Shown: positions 14,850-24,327 of the stretch, piece by piece | Layout of the letters: the number at the start of each line of letters is the position of its first letter | Position numbering within the stretch: position 1 is the first letter of the stretch | NCBI RefSeq assembly: GCF_001552615.1 | Contig: NZ_BCRN01000013.1 | Span: 1 to 64,000 of the forward strand | Length of the DNA stretch: 64,000 bases | Source of the DNA: Millisia brevis NBRC 105863 | Lineage (GTDB): Bacteria > Actinomycetota > Actinomycetes > Mycobacteriales > Mycobacteriaceae | Reading direction: 5' to 3' | Translations under genes and position numbers: made by a program | Notes under the pieces: model-generated | What the model saw: the letters and a program-made list of their open reading frames with translations, nothing else | Database searches by the model: none | Told to the model about the DNA's origin: nothing

Positions 14850-17800
14850 TCAGTAGTCGATGACGATCGGTCCGGGGGTATACCAACCCCACCGGTCCAC
14901 CACGTCCACCCGCGGCTCGATCGAGTTCGCGGCCGTCGGGTCGATCGGGGTGAACCGCTGCAGGTCGCCCCAGTCGCGGTGCCAGTCGTCCTTCAGGAAG
15001 GTCGACATCGTGTCGACGCGCAGCAGCATGTCGGTCCAGCCGAGCGGGCCGCCGCCGAAGTGGTCCTGCCACGCATTGGTCGACCGGGCGCCGGGCCGGT
15101 CGGGCAGCACGCGATAGGCGGGCACCTCGGCGATCCCGTCGTGGTGGCCGAACGGCCGCTGGCAGGGGAAGTTCAACCCGACCGCCCAGTCGAGCAGGAC
15201 CGGCTGGGTGCTGCCGACCAGCTCGTTGAGCGTCACGGTCTGCGGAATGCGCGGCGGGGTGACCGCCAACCAGTAGTCCGGGTCGACATTGCTGTCTTCG
15301 GCGACGATGCGCACCACATTGGCGCCCGCGGGCACCGAGGCGGCCGGGACCCGAACGTTCCGCCACGCCGGTCGCGGCCCGATGTCGATCGGAAGCACCG
15401 TGCCGAGCGATTCGACGGACGAGCCGGTATTGCGGCCGAACTCGAACTCCAGCGAGGTGCCGGGGGTGACCAGACCGTCCGAGTCGATCGACCGGATCCG
15501 GCCGGCGACCGCGGCGGTCACCAGGTCGTAGTCGGCCGGCAGCAGGTACCAGCCCGTGGTCAACGTCGCGGTGTCGGTCACACCGGTGGTGTAGGTGCCC
15601 AGGACGGGGGTGCGCAGTGGGTCGAGGCCATAGGGCAGCGCCACCGAGCTGCCGTTGATACCGGTGGAGCCCTCGCCGCTGGTCGTACCGACCGTCGCGC
15701 GCTGGTTGCCCGCGTCGTCGGTGTCGACGGTGTTCGCGGTGCCGGTCGCGGCCTCGGCGTTCTCGTCCGGGGTCAGGTCCCGGGCGACACCGTTGGGATC
15801 GAAGCCGACGTTGTTGGCGGCGAAGGTGCCCACGACGTTGCCGTTGAGCGGGGTCAACATGTCGTCGGTCGGATTCGGTTCGACCAGGACGTCGTTCGCC
15901 AGGCCACACGAATTGCCCATCAGCGCGTCGATATTCGATCGTCCGACCGAGTACGCCGGGTACTGCGAGACCATGCCCTTGGCCAACGAGGCGACCGCGA
16001 ACAGCACGATCAGACCGGCGGCGACCGGCAGCGGCGGGATATTCCACACCCGCCGCATAGGGGTGCCCTTCTTCAGATAGGGCTCTCGCACATGCCAATA
16101 GGCGGCCAGCAACAGCGCCAGGATCGTCAGCGCCATCAGCACGGTCGCGCCCCTGAACCCGGAGATCGACGGCGGCTTGTCCCACCACGGCACACCGAAG
16201 ACCGAGACGTACCACCAGCCGTTGCGCGAGTGGAAGCAGATCGTCAACAGGAACAGCACCGCGGCGGCGAACAATGCCCGATTGCGACGTGACCCGCGGG
16301 CGATGGTGACCGCGAGCGCGGCGGCCGCCAGTCCGGCGATCGCGCCGCCGATGCCCGCGTAGACGCCGAAGTGATGGGTCCACTTGGTCGGCGCGAACAT
16401 CATCAGCAGCGGGGCGCCCATCACGGTGCCGATCAGCCGGCGCGGCGGTCCGAGCGAGGTGCCCGGGATGCGCCCGCCCTTGCGCAGCAGGACCAGCAGG
16501 CTCACACCGACCGACAGGAACATCGCGAACACCGCAAACTTGCGGGTCAGCGAGCCGTCGGGGGAGTCCATCATCAGGTACTGGTAGCGGATGTACTCGT
16601 TCCACCAGTCGACGTCGGGGCCGACGGAGTGCGCGTGCTGCATCGCCGGCAGCGACGCCAGCGGTTGATCGGCGAAGGCCAACAGCAGTGGGACGCTACC
16701 CGCCGCGAGGATCGGCAGCACCGAGGCCAGGATGCCGACGCCGCCGCGCCGGCGGACGATCTCCTGGATGACCGGCTTGGCGCCGGCGATCAGCGGGGCG
16801 AAGCAGATCAGTCCCAGCGGTGAGGCGTTCAGGGTGACGCCCGCGACCAGGACGGCGATCGCCGCCGGCAGCAGCCGGCGGGTGGCGATCGATCGTTCCA
16901 TCGACGCCCAGGTCAGCAGGACGCCGACCGCGACGACCGGCTCCGGGCGCAGACCGTTGTTGAACACCAGCCAGAACGACAGGAACACCAGGCCGGAGGT
17001 CCACAGCACCACCGGCTCCCTGCGGACCCGTGCGCCGAGCCGCGGCAGGACCTCGCGGCTGATCACCCACCAGCAGATGATGCCGAGCAGTAGCGCCGGC
17101 AGTCGCATCCACACGCTGGCGGTCGAGACCTGGGTCATCACCCGCAGCAGGTCGTAGTAGGGGGCGCCGAAGGGGGCCTCGGTGACACCCCACCAGCGGA
17201 AGTAGTTCGACATATAGCCGGCCTGATCGGCGGTGCGGGCCATGCCGAGCAGGTAGCCGTCGTCGGCGGTGTTGGCGCCGATGATGTGCCAGAGGCCGAG
17301 CGTGCCGACGACGATCACGTCGTAGCGGGTGGGGCGCCACCATCCCGGCGGGAAGGTGCGTCGATCGCTGCGGCTGTCGCGTCGATCGAGGACGTGCAGA
17401 GCGCCCAGGGCGATGACCACCGAGGCGGCGCCGAGCAGCATGGCGACCAGCTTCAGCAGGCTCGGGCTGGAGGTGAAGCGCGCGTCGAGGTCGACCGTGA
17501 CGCCGAAACCGGCCGGGGTGGGTCCGGTCAGTTGGGTGAACAGTCCGACGATCTGCGGGCGCTTGTCCTCGTCGAGGGTCTGCGTGATGTCGACGCCGGC
17601 GCCGGAGACGGTCGCGGTGGTCGCCTGGTCGTTCGAGGTCACCCGCAGCGAGCAGCCCGGGTTCAGGTCCGACAGCGGGGTCGACAGGATGAGATTGTCG
17701 CGCACCAGGACCTGGAGCGATCCCGGATCGAGCAGCTCACCGGTATCGGGGTCGGTCTGGGCTCCCTCGGTGCGCACGATCATTCCGTAGCGCTGCGCAT

Positions 17801-18116
17801 TGGGGCCGCCGACCGGGGCGGTGGTGAACAGCGTGGTCCCCTGCGCGGAGTCGACAACTGCCGAGCACGGGATCGACACGTCGATGCTCAGCGGTGCGTA
17901 CCCCACCAGCGGCATGTTGACCGACTGCAGGGTGCCGCCCTCGGGCCACGACACCGTCGGCTCGTCCATGCGGACCGGTAGGAAGGGGACCGACACGATC
18001 AACAGCAGTCCGGCGATGCCGGCGATGATCGCGATCAGCCGGGCCGTTCCGGTGCGGCGTTCGGGGGGAATGGGACCGCGGGTTGCCGCCGGAGGGGCCA
18101 CGTCGGTGTCAAGCAC
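14850..18116 (-). CDS. Emb-family arabinosyltransferase
   Basis: Membrane arabinosyltransferase of 1088 residues, the length of EmbA/EmbB/EmbC. After one N-terminal helix comes an extracytoplasmic carbohydrate-binding-like domain (about 50-215), then a GT-C multi-helix core carrying the acidic pair in NTADDGYLLGMARTADQAGY (about 282-301), and a large extracytoplasmic C-terminal domain (from about 690) with beta-rich carbohydrate-binding character. These enzymes transfer arabinose from decaprenylphosphoryl-arabinose to arabinogalactan or lipoarabinomannan. The sequence around YMSNYFRWWG is closest, from memory, to EmbA, but assignment among A, B and C is not safe. It is alone here: no other emb gene, aftA or dprE gene is in the window. 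Confidence 0.9.
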   Translation of the reverse strand: MLDTDVAPPAATRGPIPPERRTGTARLIAIIAGIAGLLLIVSVPFLPVRMDEPTVSWPEGGTLQSVNMPLVGYAPLSIDVSIPCSAVVDSAQGTTLFTTAPVGGPNAQRYGMIVRTEGAQTDPDTGELLDPGSLQVLVRDNLILSTPLSDLNPGCSLRVTSNDQATTATVSGAGVDITQTLDEDKRPQIVGLFTQLTGPTPAGFGVTVDLDARFTSSPSLLKLVAMLLGAASVVIALGALHVLDRRDSRSDRRTFPPGWWRPTRYDVIVVGTLGLWHIIGANTADDGYLLGMARTADQAGYMSNYFRWWGVTEAPFGAPYYDLLRVMTQVSTASVWMRLPALLLGIICWWVISREVLPRLGARVRREPVVLWTSGLVFLSFWLVFNNGLRPEPVVAVGVLLTWASMERSIATRRLLPAAIAVLVAGVTLNASPLGLICFAPLIAGAKPVIQEIVRRRGGVGILASVLPILAAGSVPLLLAFADQPLASLPAMQHAHSVGPDVDWWNEYIRYQYLMMDSPDGSLTRKFAVFAMFLSVGVSLLVLLRKGGRIPGTSLGPPRRLIGTVMGAPLLMMFAPTKWTHHFGVYAGIGGAIAGLAAAALAVTIARGSRRNRALFAAAVLFLLTICFHSRNGWWYVSVFGVPWWDKPPSISGFRGATVLMALTILALLLAAYWHVREPYLKKGTPMRRVWNIPPLPVAAGLIVLFAVASLAKGMVSQYPAYSVGRSNIDALMGNSCGLANDVLVEPNPTDDMLTPLNGNVVGTFAANNVGFDPNGVARDLTPDENAEAATGTANTVDTDDAGNQRATVGTTSGEGSTGINGSSVALPYGLDPLRTPVLGTYTTGVTDTATLTTGWYLLPADYDLVTAAVAGRIRSIDSDGLVTPGTSLEFEFGRNTGSSVESLGTVLPIDIGPRPAWRNVRVPAASVPAGANVVRIVAEDSNVDPDYWLAVTPPRIPQTVTLNELVGSTQPVLLDWAVGLNFPCQRPFGHHDGIAEVPAYRVLPDRPGARSTNAWQDHFGGGPLGWTDMLLRVDTMSTFLKDDWHRDWGDLQRFTPIDPTAANSIEPRVDVVDRWGWYTPGPIVIDY

Positions 18117-18266
18117 TCCGGTACCCTACCGCCGGCCGGATGGCCGACTCGTCGGGCGGCTGCCGGTGGGCGGCGGACCCGGGAGTCGGCCGTGCGAGGG
18201 CCGGCAGCGTCGTCCGGTGTCGAACCGGGCGAACCCGCCGACCCTCGCGGGGGCGCGGTCGATCGA

Positions 18267-18752
18267 TCAGGCGGCGAGCAGGTCGTCGATCTGGTTGATC
18301 GCCATCGAGGCGCCCTCGGTGACGCCCATGTCGAGGACCTGCTGCAGCCCCTCGGCCGTCTCGTAGGTCGCGATATAGGTGGCGATCGTGCTGTCGCCGT
18401 CCGCGGTGAAGGTGTAGACGTTGTGCGACACCGGCATGCCCTCCGCCGGGGTGAAGTCCTCGTTGGCGAAACCGTCGTCGAAGGCGAACGAGTGCGGCTC
18501 GTCGACCGCGGTGATCAGCCACCAGCCCGCGAACTTCTCGCCTTCGGGGCCGGTCATGTAGTAGAGCACCTTGGCGCCGACGGTCAACGAGTGTTCGACG
18601 ACGGTCGCGGGGAAGGTCGGCGGGCCCCAGATCTTCTCGAGCTGCCGCGGATCGGCGTAGACCTGCCAGACGCGCTCGACGGGAGCGGCGAACTGCGCGG
18701 TGATCGTCAGGGTGCGGTTGTCCAGGTCGGGGGTGACGGTGGTGACCGGCAT
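18267..18752 (-). CDS. SRPBCC (AHSA1-type) ligand-binding protein
   Basis: A 161-residue START/Bet v1-like protein of the activator-of-Hsp90-ATPase homologue group. Typical elements are FAAPVERVWQVYADPRQLEKIWGPP at the N-terminus, the central strand YYMTGPEGEKFAGWWLITAV, and the long C-terminal helix GVTEGASMAINQIDDLLAA. It follows the ArsR-type gene with a 3-nt gap. Paired ArsR/SRPBCC genes are common in actinobacteria; the SRPBCC partner is thought to bind a small hydrophobic ligand, but no ligand is known. Expression should be controlled by the palindrome upstream of arsR. Confidence 0.85.
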   Translation of the reverse strand: MPVTTVTPDLDNRTLTITAQFAAPVERVWQVYADPRQLEKIWGPPTFPATVVEHSLTVGAKVLYYMTGPEGEKFAGWWLITAVDEPHSFAFDDGFANEDFTPAEGMPVSHNVYTFTADGDSTIATYIATYETAEGLQQVLDMGVTEGASMAINQIDDLLAA

Positions 18753-18755
18753 GGG

Positions 18756-19178
18756 TCAGCTCTCCTCGGGTTGTGGTGTGGCTGGGTGTGGTGTCGCTGG
18801 GGATGATCGGTGTGGCTTGGGGGATGTCGGGCCGGTGGGACCGGACGGCGGGTCGGCGGCGAGCAGCTCGTCGATACGGGAGATCCTTCCGCGCCAGATA
18901 CTTTCGAGGTCCGAGAGCATCGACGCGACCGATCGGACCGCCGCGACGTCGCCGGTCGCCAGTTGCTCGCGACCACTGCGCCGTTTGGTGATCAACCCGG
19001 CCCGCTCCAGGACCGCGACGTGTTTCTGTACCGCCGCGAAGCTCATGTCGTAGTTGCGGGCCAGGGTCGATACCGAGTGTTCACCGGCCAGAACTCGGCG
19101 CAGGATGTCGCGCCGGGTGCGGTCGGCCAGGGCGTGAAAGAACGCGTCCGCTCGCGCTTCCGGATCCTTCGTTCCCAT
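18756..19178 (-). CDS. ArsR-family (SdpR-like) transcriptional repressor
   Basis: Winged-helix repressor of about 140 residues. The DNA-binding core reads FHALADRTRRDILRRVLAGE, SVSTLARNYDMSFAAVQKHV and LERAGLITKRRSGREQL. No Cys-rich metal site (ELCVC) is present, so this is one of the non-metal ArsR proteins usually paired with an SRPBCC gene. The tail after residue 110 is Pro/Ser/Thr-rich and apparently disordered. The open frame reaches 19214, but ATG 19178 was chosen because the extension would translate through a perfect 24-bp palindrome that is the likely operator. It forms a two-gene operon with the SRPBCC gene. Confidence 0.88.
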   Translation of the reverse strand: MGTKDPEARADAFFHALADRTRRDILRRVLAGEHSVSTLARNYDMSFAAVQKHVAVLERAGLITKRRSGREQLATGDVAAVRSVASMLSDLESIWRGRISRIDELLAADPPSGPTGPTSPKPHRSSPATPHPATPQPEES

Positions 19179-19186
19179 GGACCCAA

Positions 19187-19210
19187 ACGTACAACCGATC
19201 GGTTGTACGT
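19187..19210. promoter_or_regulatory. Operator palindrome of the ArsR gene
   Basis: A perfect 24-bp palindrome with arms ACGTACAACCGA / TCGGTTGTACGT, 9 nt upstream of the ArsR start codon. ArsR-family repressors bind such 12-2-12-like palindromes and repress their own operon; this one is the obvious binding site. Confidence 0.75.
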
Positions 19211-19359
19211 GCAAGAGGGGAGCGCCGAAAACCTCGAGCGCAAATTAGTTGAGCCATCAACAAGCGTGACCTAATCGTCAGTCCGCTCGGCAGGAAATCG
19301 GGACGTTGCAGGAGGAGAATGAAGGGGTACGGAATCTCGCAATGTAGGGAGAGGCAACG

Positions 19360-20418
19360 ATGAAGGCATTGGTGTACCACGGTCCCGGCAAGAAGGCGTG
19401 GGAGGAGGTGCCCGACCCCGTCATCCTGCATCCGACCGACGCGATCGTGAAGATCGAGCAGACCACGATCTGTGGAACAGACCTGCACATCCTCAAGGGC
19501 GACGTCCCGGCGGTGACCGACGGCCGCATCCTCGGTCACGAGGGTGTTGGCGTCATCGCCGAAGTAGGTTCTGCGGTAACGGAACTCGCCGTCGGTGATC
19601 GCGTGATCATCTCCTGTGTGTCCGCGTGCGGCAAGTGTGTCTACTGCGTGCAGGGCATGTACTCGCATTGCCAGGCCGAAGAGGGTGCCCCCGGCATCGG
19701 CTGGATCCTCGGACATCTGATCGACGGCACCCAGGCCGAGTTCGTGCGGGTCCCCTACGCGGAGACCTCGCTGCATCCGCTTCCGGAGACCGTTCCGGCG
19801 GAGGAGGGTGTGCTGATCAGCGACATCCTGCCCACCGGTCACGAGATCGGCATCAAGTACGGCGCGGTCAAGGCCGGCGACGTCATCGCCGTGATCGGTA
19901 CCGGCCCTGTGGGATTGGCGGCCATCGCGACCGCCGGCCTCTACGGCCCCAGCAAGGTGATCGCGGTCGATCTCGACCCGAACCGGGTGGAGCAGGCCAA
20001 GCGTTTCGGCGCCACCGACGGAGTGGTGTCCTCCGACGCGGACTGGAAGGAGCAGGTCCTCGCGCTGACCGACGGACTCGGCGTCGATGTGGCGATCGAG
20101 GCGGTCGGCATCCCCGCCACCTGGGATATGTCGCTCGAGGTCATCCGTCCCGGCGGCCACGTCGCGAACGTCGGCGTGCACGGCAAGTCGGTCGACTTCC
20201 CGCTGGACAAGCTCTGGATCGAAAACCTCACCATCACCACCGGTTTGGTCAATACCGATACCTCTCGCATGCTGATCAAGATGCTCGCCCAGCGCAAGCT
20301 GGATGTCGGCGGCTTCATCAGCCACCACTTCGACCTCGATGACATCGAGTCGGCCTACGACACCTTCGGCCGCGCCGCCGAGACCAAGGCGCTCAAGGTC
20401 ATCATGACCGCGAGCTGA
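19360..20418 (+). CDS. Zinc-dependent medium-chain alcohol dehydrogenase
   Basis: MDR-superfamily dehydrogenase of 352 residues. Catalytic zinc ligands are Cys in TTICGTDLHILKGD and the His-Glu pair of GRILGHEGVGVI. A structural-zinc cysteine group appears in CVSACGKCVYCVQGMYSHC, and the Rossmann motif is VIGTGPVGLAAI. This resembles the mycobacterial/actinobacterial alcohol and formaldehyde-type dehydrogenases that start MKALVYHGPG. The likely reaction is NAD-dependent oxidation of a short-chain alcohol, exact substrate unknown. ATG 19360 has GGGAGAGG upstream (spacing about 5 nt). It is divergent from the ArsR operon and followed by a terminator hairpin. Confidence 0.9.
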   Translation: MKALVYHGPGKKAWEEVPDPVILHPTDAIVKIEQTTICGTDLHILKGDVPAVTDGRILGHEGVGVIAEVGSAVTELAVGDRVIISCVSACGKCVYCVQGMYSHCQAEEGAPGIGWILGHLIDGTQAEFVRVPYAETSLHPLPETVPAEEGVLISDILPTGHEIGIKYGAVKAGDVIAVIGTGPVGLAAIATAGLYGPSKVIAVDLDPNRVEQAKRFGATDGVVSSDADWKEQVLALTDGLGVDVAIEAVGIPATWDMSLEVIRPGGHVANVGVHGKSVDFPLDKLWIENLTITTGLVNTDTSRMLIKMLAQRKLDVGGFISHHFDLDDIESAYDTFGRAAETKALKVIMTAS

Positions 20419-20427
20419 CCTGCCATC

Positions 20428-20446
20428 GCGGGCCGCGCCGGCCCGC
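20428..20446. terminator. Terminator hairpin between converging genes
   Basis: Stem GCGGGCC / GGCCCGC with a 5-nt loop. A second short palindrome, ACCTACC-C-GGTAGGT at 20461-20475, follows just before the stop of the HNH gene. Together they probably terminate both strands. Confidence 0.55.
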
Positions 20447-20477
20447 CGCACAGCGAAATGACCTACCCGGTAGGTGA

Positions 20478-21851
20478 TTACGGGGGTCTACTCGATGCGT
20501 CGGCGGGTGGGCCGTCGGCCGGATGATGATAGGCGTTGACCCGGGGCCGCCCCGATGGATCCACATGATGTGGTGCGATCCATTGGGTGCGGCCTCCGGT
20601 ATTTCTCCGGGTGCGCCACCGGCGGCCGTCGGTGCCGATCATGCGGTGATGGGTCGGGCAGACCAGCGTGAGGTTGTCGATATCGGTGGCTCCACCGTCG
20701 GACCATTCCCGAAGATGGTGGGTTTCACAGACGGTCGCGCCGGATGGGCAGCCCGGAAAGGTGCACCCGCGGTCGGCGGCGTGCAGGGCGATCCGCTGGT
20801 CGACGGACGCGAGCCGCCGGGCCCGCCCGAGGTGCAGGGGTCGCCCGCTGTGGTCGTCGAAGATCGCCAGATACGGCAGGCTGCGCCCGGCCAGCCGGAT
20901 CAATTCGCGCATCGGTAGCAGCGAACCGCAGCCGGTGGTGGCGACCCCGGCATGGTCCTGTAGCTCGCGCACCGTCGCGGTCGCGATGACCGTCACCGGC
21001 AGGCCGCGATGCGAACCCAGTCGACCGGACGCGAGGGCGTCGCGGCACAGGACGGTCAGCGCGTCGTGTCGGCGTTGGCCGGGCGTGCGCGCGTCCCGGG
21101 AGACGGCATCCGGATCGGGAACGCCGGCGACGGTCGGTTCGGCGTCCTCCGGCAGGCACATGCCGGGCGCCGCGAGCGCAGCGAAGATCGTCTCCAGGTA
21201 GGCGCCGAGCTCCGGGTCGACGCAAAAGGAACCGGAGCGCATCATGTCGACGTCCTGCGGCTTCAGATGGAAGAACCGCTTGCGGGCGCGGTCTCGCTCG
21301 GAGAACGCGTCGTCGGGATTGAGGTGCGCGGCGATGCGCTGGGCGCAGCGCTTCACCTCGTCGGGGCGCATGCGGGTGGACAGGTCGACCAGGTGCTCCT
21401 CGGCCCGCGCCCGATCCGCCGGACCGACAGCGGCGGGTAGATGATGGGAGAAGTCGCGAATCACCTTCACGTGCCCGGGTCCGATATCGCCGCGCCGCTC
21501 GGCCGCCGCGGTATGCGGCAGGCGGATGGGCAGAGGTTCGCCGTTCAGCGCGGTCAGGGGCGTCAGATCGGCCGCCTCGTGCATGCGCCGGCCCGCGTCC
21601 GCGGGGGTGATGCGGAGGCGGTCGGCGAGGATCAGCCCGAGCCGCCCGCCCCCGAACGCCTCGGTGCCCAGCTCGCCGAGACGCGCGAGCGCCGCCCGCT
21701 CGGTCCCCGGCAGCAGCCGGGCGATGCGCGCGATCCCGGCGATCGTGTCGAGCAATTCCGGGGCAAGCATGGTGTCGACGGGCAGCTCGCCGAGCGCCGC
21801 GACCGCCGTTTCGGCTGCCGCGACCGCCTCTGCGATCCGCTCGCTGTTCAT
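20478..21851 (-). CDS. DUF222/HNH endonuclease signature protein (13E12 repeat family)
   Basis: A 457-residue protein of the actinobacterial 13E12 family: an N-terminal DUF222 helical region (about 1-280) and a C-terminal HNH nuclease motif with CTFPGCPSGATVCETHHLREW then NLTLVCPTHHRMI, which contains the Cys pairs and the His-Asn-His residues. Many copies occur per genome in mycobacteria and Gordonia-like species; some have mobile-element character, but the function is not settled. ATG 21851 was chosen: TATGGT lies 6 nt upstream, fitting a leaderless promoter, and the longer frame starting at 21911 has no such support. No inteins or flanking repeats were seen. Confidence 0.88.
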   Translation of the reverse strand: MNSERIAEAVAAAETAVAALGELPVDTMLAPELLDTIAGIARIARLLPGTERAALARLGELGTEAFGGGRLGLILADRLRITPADAGRRMHEAADLTPLTALNGEPLPIRLPHTAAAERRGDIGPGHVKVIRDFSHHLPAAVGPADRARAEEHLVDLSTRMRPDEVKRCAQRIAAHLNPDDAFSERDRARKRFFHLKPQDVDMMRSGSFCVDPELGAYLETIFAALAAPGMCLPEDAEPTVAGVPDPDAVSRDARTPGQRRHDALTVLCRDALASGRLGSHRGLPVTVIATATVRELQDHAGVATTGCGSLLPMRELIRLAGRSLPYLAIFDDHSGRPLHLGRARRLASVDQRIALHAADRGCTFPGCPSGATVCETHHLREWSDGGATDIDNLTLVCPTHHRMIGTDGRRWRTRRNTGGRTQWIAPHHVDPSGRPRVNAYHHPADGPPADASSRPP

Positions 21852-21964
21852 GGTCAAACCATAGCGGACACCACCGACATGTTCGATGAATAATGCTTTG
21901 CAGAAACGCAATTCGACGAGCTATTCCAAGAGGTCAGGCCAGGGAGCGCCGCGGTGGCCGCTTA

Positions 21965-22774
21965 TCACATGATGTCCTCGGCGGTCTCACTGTAGAAACG
22001 TCCCAGTTCTGCGGCGACCTCGGCTGGAGTATCGATGTCCTGGCCCTCGCGGTAGAGAACCAGCCCGACGGCTCCGGCTGTCATGGAGGACATCTGGGTG
22101 ATGTCTGCAGCGAACCCGATTGTTCGGGTAACGATGACCGGCCGAACCTCCCCGTGCCATATCAGTTGGAGATGCACCGGGAAGCCGAGGTCGACCTCCA
22201 AGGCATTTTTCGGTTGGTACATAGCTTCTCGCAACAACTCGAGATCGTCGCTGGGGAAGGCCTGCACTGCATGCGAATCGGCGCCGACCATGATGAGTAG
22301 CGGATCGTTCATCACGTAGCTGTGCATGTGATAGATCGTCGGCAGAACGATCAGAGTAGTTCCCTCGCGATTGAGGACGTCCAGATGGAGTGTTGGTGGT
22401 TCGACCCCGGATGCCCGGACGATGGTGTCCGCGAGAATGCGCCGGCCGGAATCCGACCAGCGCCGCACGGTACGAGTGGAGGGCGGTTCGGGGCCGCGCG
22501 GTCGTTGTTCGTGGTGTGCCGAGGCGAACGCATTGAGCCGATCTTCCGTATTGCCGGCGTAGCCGAACCCGCCCACATGGGCCAACGCCGCGGCAACATC
22601 CCGGCTCTCGTTCCGCCGCCGGATACCGTCCAGGACGAGGTATGCCTGCTCGGCGTCGCCGTGTGCGAGCAGCGCTGAGATGGTCGGGCAGTGCACCAAG
22701 TTATCTGCCGTGATGCCGCCCGGTCGGTCGATCAGCGTATCGAGTTCGTCGGCGACGTCTTCGACGATCCCCAT
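21965..22774 (-). CDS. Unrecognised protein
   Basis: A 269-residue soluble protein that I do not recognise. The first half is charged and helical in character with a Gly/Ala-rich AALAHVGGFGYAGN stretch; the second half alternates hydrophobic strands (TLIVLPTIYHMHSYVM, PLLIMVGADSHAV, VRPVIVTRTIGFAAD). It has no membrane segment, no cysteine cluster and no clear catalytic motif. Codon use is somewhat less GC-biased than the neighbouring genes, hinting at acquisition. ATG 22774 is the first start. It is divergent from a small membrane-protein gene. It could belong to an uncharacterised actinobacterial family; no function is proposed. Confidence 0.6.
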   Translation of the reverse strand: MGIVEDVADELDTLIDRPGGITADNLVHCPTISALLAHGDAEQAYLVLDGIRRRNESRDVAAALAHVGGFGYAGNTEDRLNAFASAHHEQRPRGPEPPSTRTVRRWSDSGRRILADTIVRASGVEPPTLHLDVLNREGTTLIVLPTIYHMHSYVMNDPLLIMVGADSHAVQAFPSDDLELLREAMYQPKNALEVDLGFPVHLQLIWHGEVRPVIVTRTIGFAADITQMSSMTAGAVGLVLYREGQDIDTPAEVAAELGRFYSETAEDIM

Positions 22775-22864
22775 CGGCCCCCCTGTGTCAATTCCGTGTC
22801 ACGACTTCCCTCAGCGATCCCGGGAGCCTACGTGGTGCCGGATCGGATGCGAAGGAGTGGCGGG

Positions 22865-23071
22865 ATGGGAAGACGGAAGAAAAAGGGGGCCCGCTCGGCT
22901 GGGGAAGGGCGTACGTCGTTCTGGGATGCGATCATTGCCGCGACTGCGGCGGGTTGGTCGGCGACGATGCGCCTACTTGTGTTGCTGACTGTGCTGTGTG
23001 CTGCGCTCGTTGTGATCGCTGTCCTCAACGCTCGATTCTTCACCGCATTTACGTATGTTCTTGGTCCCTGA
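22865..23071 (+). CDS. Small single-pass membrane protein
   Basis: A 68-residue protein: a basic N-terminus (MGRRKKKGARSAGEGR), a linker and one long hydrophobic segment (MRLLVLLTVLCAALVVIAVL), ending NARFFTAFTYVLGP. ATG 22865 has AGGAG 7 nt upstream (22853-22857), which supports this start over the longer frame from 22691. The positive N-terminus predicts an N-inside orientation. Function unknown; proteins of this size and charge occur next to phage-like or defence genes but also elsewhere. Confidence 0.6.
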   Translation: MGRRKKKGARSAGEGRTSFWDAIIAATAAGWSATMRLLVLLTVLCAALVVIAVLNARFFTAFTYVLGP

Positions 23072-23090
23072 GGGACTCGGGCGGCGAGGG

Positions 23091-24263
23091 TCAGCCGACG
23101 ACAGGCCGCCCTGCCCGGTACACACTCCGCACCAATGGAACTCCGGGCCGGTACGCCAGGTGGATGTGGGTCGGCGCGTCCAGCACGATCGCGTCGGCGC
23201 GTAAGCCGGGGGAGAGCAACCCGACGTCGGTGCGGCGCAGCGCCTTCGCGCCGCCGGCGGTCGCCGCCCAGATCGCCTCGTCCGGGGTCATGTGCATCTC
23301 CCGCACCGCCAGGGCGATGCAGAACGGCAGATTGGTGGTGTAGCTGGTGCCGGGATTGCAGTCGGCGCCGAGGGCGACGGTCACGCCGGCGTCGATCAGC
23401 GCGCGGGCGTCCGGGAACGGATTGCGGGTACAGAAGTCCGCCCCCGGCAGCAGGGTCGCGACGGTATCACTGTCGGCCAGGGCGGCGATGTCGTCGGCGG
23501 TCACGTGGGTGACGTGATCGACCGAGGCGGCGCCCATCTCGACCGCGAGGGTGACGCCGGGACCCTCACCGAGCTGATTGCCGTGCACCCGCGGGATCAG
23601 CCCGTGGTCCACACCGGCGGCCAACACCGCGCGCGACTGCTCCCGGTTGAAAGCGCCCCGTTCGCAGAAGACGTCGATCCACCGCGCGTACGGTGCCGCC
23701 TCCGGGATCATCTTCTCGATCGCCATCGCCACGTACGCGTCGACATCGTCGGCGTACTCCGGCGGCGGCACGTGCGCGGCGAGCAGGGTCACCTCGTCGG
23801 TGAACTGCGCGGCGATCCGGGCGCTGCGCACCTCGTCGACGACGCTCTGTCCGTACCCGGTTTTGATCTCGACGGTGGTCGACCCCGAACGTGCCGACTC
23901 GTCGAGCAGCCGGCGCACATTGGCCGCCAGCTCGTCGTCGGACGCCGTGCGGGTCGCGGCGATCGTCGTACGAATTCCTCCGGCCGCGTACGGGGTTCCC
24001 GACATGCGCGCCGCGAACTCGAGCGCCCGGTCCCCGGCGAAGACCAGGTGCGAGTGACTCTCGACGAACCCCGGCAGCACCGCCCGTCCACCGACGTCGA
24101 CGCCGGAGTCCGCGGCCGGCGCGGCCGCACTGCTACCGATCCACGCCACCGTCGGGCCGTCGAAGACCACGGCGGCATCGCGCAGCAGCCCGAGCGGACC
24201 CTCGCCGAGGTTCGGGTCATTGGTGACCAGGGTGCCGATATTGGTCAGTGCGGTCGTGCCCAT
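23091..24263 (-). CDS. hutI: Imidazolonepropionase
   Basis: Third enzyme of histidine degradation: hydrolyses 4-imidazolone-5-propanoate to N-formimino-L-glutamate (390 residues). An amidohydrolase metal site is visible as [18 protein letters not shown], with further family blocks [24 protein letters not shown] and [11 protein letters not shown], all characteristic of HutI. ATG 24263 was chosen because the conserved N-terminus starts there; the open frame runs into hutH. It is the last gene of a hutU-hutH-hutI operon, 64 nt after hutH. No gene for the fourth step (hutG or hutF) is in the window. Confidence 0.93.
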   Translation of the reverse strand: MGTTALTNIGTLVTNDPNLGEGPLGLLRDAAVVFDGPTVAWIGSSAAAPAADSGVDVGGRAVLPGFVESHSHLVFAGDRALEFAARMSGTPYAAGGIRTTIAATRTASDDELAANVRRLLDESARSGSTTVEIKTGYGQSVVDEVRSARIAAQFTDEVTLLAAHVPPPEYADDVDAYVAMAIEKMIPEAAPYARWIDVFCERGAFNREQSRAVLAAGVDHGLIPRVHGNQLGEGPGVTLAVEMGAASVDHVTHVTADDIAALADSDTVATLLPGADFCTRNPFPDARALIDAGVTVALGADCNPGTSYTTNLPFCIALAVREMHMTPDEAIWAATAGGAKALRRTDVGLLSPGLRADAIVLDAPTHIHLAYRPGVPLVRSVYRAGRPVVG

Positions 24264-24327
24264 CGCGGAGGTGCCCTTTCGGTCGGATGGATCGGTGGAG
24301 GGTGGTTCGGCGGAGCCGCCGGACCGA

